A stretch of 47,362 nt of DNA from the IMG/VR virus record IMGVR_UViG_3300045999_002679, positions 1-47,362 of that record, one strand, 5' to 3'. Positions 45,316 to 47,362 of this stretch are shown here, one piece after another. Numbering within the stretch: position 1 is the stretch's first letter; the number at the start of each line of letters is the position of its first letter. Source of the stretch: a virus. Below the pieces are notes generated by a model. It was not told the origin of the DNA, searched no databases, and was given only the letters and a program-made list of their open reading frames with translations. The position numbers were made by a program, and so were the translations under genes.

Positions 45316-46040
45316 TGCCGTTCATCCACGGAAAAAGCACAGTCGTCCTGTTCAATGCGACGAATATGTCGTCGTATTTGAAGGAAGTCTCCACCAGTAA
45401 CTCGGTTGAAACAGCCGATGTGACTGCGTTCAGCACCACGGGAGCCAAGGCGTACATCGTCGGTCTGAAGGACGGCACGTTGTCGCTCAGTGGAATGTTT
45501 GACGGCGACGTCGGAGCCTCCGACGCCATCTTCCAAGGTGCGCTCGGGGGCAATGAGGGCGTTGTTTCGGTGTTCTCGGACGGCACTGCGATCGGCAAGC
45601 GTGGCTTGACCGCCAGCATCCATGAGACCTCCTACAACCTGTCCAGCCCCGTTGGAGACGTTGTTTCGGCAACTGCCGAACTTCAGGCAACAGGCGGAAT
45701 TGACGCTTCTGTCAGTTTGCACGCCCTTGGAGCCGAAACCTCCACTGGCAATGCGACGAGCCACGACGGAACCGCCTCCTCCGCAAACGGTGGTGTCGGC
45801 ACGGTTCACGTCACCGCCAATACCCGTGACGGGTCAACCACGATCAAAATCCAGCATTCTGCCGACAACAGCACTTGGGCGGATCTGGTCACCTTTTCTG
45901 CTGTGTCCACCACCGTCACCACGCAAGAGCGTGTGGTGGTAGCCAGCGGAACAACCGTCAACCGCTACCTGCGTGCGACGCACACCCTCGCCGGGTCTAC
46001 AGGCTCAATCACCTATCAGGCAAGTTTCGGACGGCGTTAG
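45315..46040 (+). CDS. Major tail tube protein
   Basis: 241 aa, overlapping the previous stop by 1 nt. The N-terminal tube domain has FIHGKSTVVLFNATNMSSYLKEVSTSNSVETADVTAFS, GLKDGTLSLSGMFDGD and SYNLSSPVGDVVSATAELQATGG. An extra C-terminal domain (about 140-241), rich in Thr and Ser, with TIKIQHSADNSTWADLVTFSA, looks Ig-like and may project from the tail. Confidence 0.82.
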   Translation: MPFIHGKSTVVLFNATNMSSYLKEVSTSNSVETADVTAFSTTGAKAYIVGLKDGTLSLSGMFDGDVGASDAIFQGALGGNEGVVSVFSDGTAIGKRGLTASIHETSYNLSSPVGDVVSATAELQATGGIDASVSLHALGAETSTGNATSHDGTASSANGGVGTVHVTANTRDGSTTIKIQHSADNSTWADLVTFSAVSTTVTTQERVVVASGTTVNRYLRATHTLAGSTGSITYQASFGRR

Positions 46041-46049
46041 GAGCGCATC

Positions 46050-46460
46050 ATGGCATTTGTACACGGCAAGTCAGCGGCATTCAAGTTGGACGATTCGGGT
46101 GGAACCCTTCGGGATCTCTCCTCGTACCTCATGGAGGTGTCGTTCCCTTCAACGATTGAGACGGCAGAAGTGACTGCCTTCGGTGCGTCCAACAAGGCGT
46201 ACATCGTCGGTTTGGAAGACACCACCATTTCGCTCACGGGCAAGTGGGACTCCACCTTTGATGGTTACATCGCTGGTGTCCTCGGTCAGGCGGCTTCGTT
46301 GTCGTTTGAATACGGTCCTGCTGGCACCACTGGCGGACTCGTCAAGTATTCGGGTGAATGCTACGTCACCTCGTACAACATCGGTTCGCCTGTTGGAGAC
46401 GCTGTCTCCGCCAGCGTTGAACTGCAAGTCACGGGTGCCGTCACCCGTGGCACTTGGTAA
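46050..46460 (+). CDS. Second tail tube protein (paralogue)
   Basis: 136 aa. Same plan as the N-terminal domain of the gene before: FVHGKSAAFKLDDSGGTLRDLSSYLMEVSFPSTIETAEVTAFG, GLEDTTISLTGKWDS and SYNIGSPVGDAVSASVELQVTG. No C-terminal Ig-like domain. A tandem duplication; the tail may mix both subunits. Confidence 0.82.
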   Translation: MAFVHGKSAAFKLDDSGGTLRDLSSYLMEVSFPSTIETAEVTAFGASNKAYIVGLEDTTISLTGKWDSTFDGYIAGVLGQAASLSFEYGPAGTTGGLVKYSGECYVTSYNIGSPVGDAVSASVELQVTGAVTRGTW

Positions 46461-46489
46461 TCAACAACAACAACAAATAGAGGTGAATA

Positions 46490-47022
46490 GTGTCCTTGCG
46501 TGACCGAATCCTTGCGGCGAACGATATCGCCACCCGTACCCTTCATGTCCCCGAATGGGATGTGGATCTGGAGATCCGCACCCTGTCGGCGTTGGAGCGC
46601 ACACGCATGATCAAAGCGTGTACCGACCTCGCAGGCAACGTGGATCTGGAGAAGATGTACCCCCTCCTGATCATCGCCTCGGCGCACGATCCTGAGAGCG
46701 GTGCGAAAGTGTTTGACCACAGCGACATGACCCTCTTGGGAGACAAGTCGGCTTCGGCGGTTGAAAAGGTCGCCAAGGTCGCTATGGAAATGTCGGGCAT
46801 GAACGCTGAAGCGATTGATGCGGAGGGAAAAGACAGTTAGAAGACTCTGAATACCGCTACTACTTCGTTCTCGCAGAACGGCTCGGTCGGACAGTTGAGG
46901 AATTGTTGTGGGGGTCACCGAATCATCGCCCGTTGAGTTCGGACGAAATGATTGGTTGGGCGGCTCACGACAAACTAACTGCTTGGGAACGAGAACAAGC
47001 GATGGCGAGAGCGAGGAAGTAG
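46490..47022 (+). CDS. Tail assembly chaperones, -1 frameshift fusion
   Basis: The zero frame encodes 116 aa (46490-46840), GTG start, with PEWDVDLEIRTLSALERTRMIK. Slippage at GGGAAAA (46825-46831) joins it to the -1 frame, which continues KRQLEDSEYRYYFVLAERLGRTVEELLWG to TAG at 47020-47022. YYFVLAERLGRTVEELL is typical of the second chaperone. Matches the lambda G/GT plan, placed between tail tube and tape measure as expected. Both products assist tape-measure folding. Confidence 0.88.
46825..46831 (+). promoter_or_regulatory. Slippery heptamer for -1 frameshift
   Basis: G-GGA-AAA in the zero frame of the 46490 gene; after a one-base slip tRNAs re-pair on GGG-AAA. The zero-frame stop follows 9 codon bases later (TAG 46838-46840). 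Confidence 0.82.
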
Positions 47023-47362
47023 ATGGCAATCAGAGTTGATGCGGTACTAGGAGCGGATGCTTCTGGCTATGTGGCAGGCATGGGTCAGGCGCAAGCCGCT
47101 GCCCAGCGTTTCGCCCAAACCGCTTCGGCTTCTGCACGCACCGCTGGTGCTGGTTTCAGTGAACTGACCAACACCGTCAAGAGCATTGAGGGTGCTGTTG
47201 GCAAGATGCGATCACGCCTCACCCAAGGCTTTGCGGCTATCGGTGCTGGCATGGTGATCCCATCTATTTTCAATGCCGCAAAAGGTGCGCTGATTGATTT
47301 CAACCAACAGTTGGATCAGTCTCGGATTGCTTTCACGACCTTCATGGGGTCAGCCGAAAAAG
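47023..47362 (+). CDS. Tape measure protein, N-terminus (partial)
   Basis: ATG immediately after the chaperone stop; open to the window edge (113 codons). AIRVDAVLGADASGYVAGMGQAQAAAQRFAQTA and RSRLTQGFAAIGAGMVIPSIFNAAKGALIDFNQQLDQSRIAFTTFMG match the start of tape measure proteins, Ala/Gly-rich and helical. It sets tail length. Runs off the window. Confidence 0.85.
   Translation, partial: MAIRVDAVLGADASGYVAGMGQAQAAAQRFAQTASASARTAGAGFSELTNTVKSIEGAVGKMRSRLTQGFAAIGAGMVIPSIFNAAKGALIDFNQQLDQSRIAFTTFMGSAEK

Larger units (their letters stand above)
53..47211 (+). repeat. Dispersed strand-biased ATGCGA repeat
   Basis: By hand I count about 128 copies of ATGCGA on the + strand (about one per 370 bp; chance would give about 12) and about 11 of TCGCAT. 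Most are ATGCGAT or ATGCGAC, often preceded by G (GGATGCGATTG is a frequent full form). Copies occur in all reading frames, in gaps, and in the minus-strand genes at 12.2-13.8 kb (about 12313, 12511, 12648, 13049). Sparse zones: 5.0-8.0, 13.1-15.5, 19.3-20.9 kb. Confidence 0.85.

Noticed and set aside
1-47362. tRNA genes
   Set aside because: I looked for acceptor/T-arm pairs around GGTTCRA; hits such as near 5150 lie inside genes and lack matching arms.

Overview
The window is a 47.4 kb stretch of a tailed phage (siphovirus type) whose host is most likely an actinobacterium. The evidence for the host is two WhiB-like proteins, a gp88-like protein, several small zinc-binding families common in actinophages, GTG/TTG starts and many start codons that look leaderless. 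No integrase, tRNA, rRNA, CRISPR array or transposase is visible. All calls come from reading the sequence; no database search was run.

Layout. 1-267: end of one gene and a holin-like protein. 0.3-5.1 kb: metallophosphoesterase, a first protein with the SRSEA module (see below), a Rad52/ERF-like annealing protein, a replication initiator and SSB. 5.1-14.4 kb: accessory and regulatory genes: amidoligase plus class II glutamine amidotransferase, two WhiB proteins, ParB-like, a Trm1-like methyltransferase, gp88-like, then a leftward pair (CmoA-like plus cytosine-C5 methyltransferase) and a secreted DUF732-like protein. 14.4-17.6 kb: small terminase, a non-coding candidate origin/cos region with DnaA boxes and a base-skew flip, large terminase and a Thr/Ser-rich protein. 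17.6-20.7 kb: ten small leftward genes with repeated promoter/leader cassettes. 20.8-27.4 kb: topoisomerase IB, Fic-like and GNAT proteins, two nucleases and small genes. 27.5-47.4 kb: portal, MuF-like protein, ADP-ribosyltransferase, two metalloproteases, an XkdF-like protease fused to a zeta-type kinase, gamma-glutamylcyclotransferase, scaffold, decoration protein, capsid, head-tail connectors, a lytic transglycosylase lipoprotein, tail tubes, frameshifted tail chaperones and the start of the tape measure.

Three things stand out. (1) The leftward pair at 12.2-13.8 kb joins a clear homologue of carboxy-SAM synthase (CmoA) to a C5 methyltransferase whose normally invariant motif X Asn is Arg. 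This predicts natural 5-carboxymethylcytosine in phage DNA. (2) Eight otherwise unrelated proteins carry the same 19-residue module, with core FxSRSEAxRYAAxxRW. It is joined to topoisomerase IB, Fic-like, GNAT, ADP-ribosyltransferase, metalloprotease and XkdF/zeta domains, and is best explained as a tag that loads effectors into the virion. (3) The hexamer ATGCGA occurs about 128 times on the + strand against about 11 for its complement, even inside minus-strand genes.

The genes appear to form one programme: early replication and regulation on the left, DNA modification, a packaging hub near 15 kb, and a rightward structural operon into which host-modifying enzymes have been inserted next to the portal and protease.
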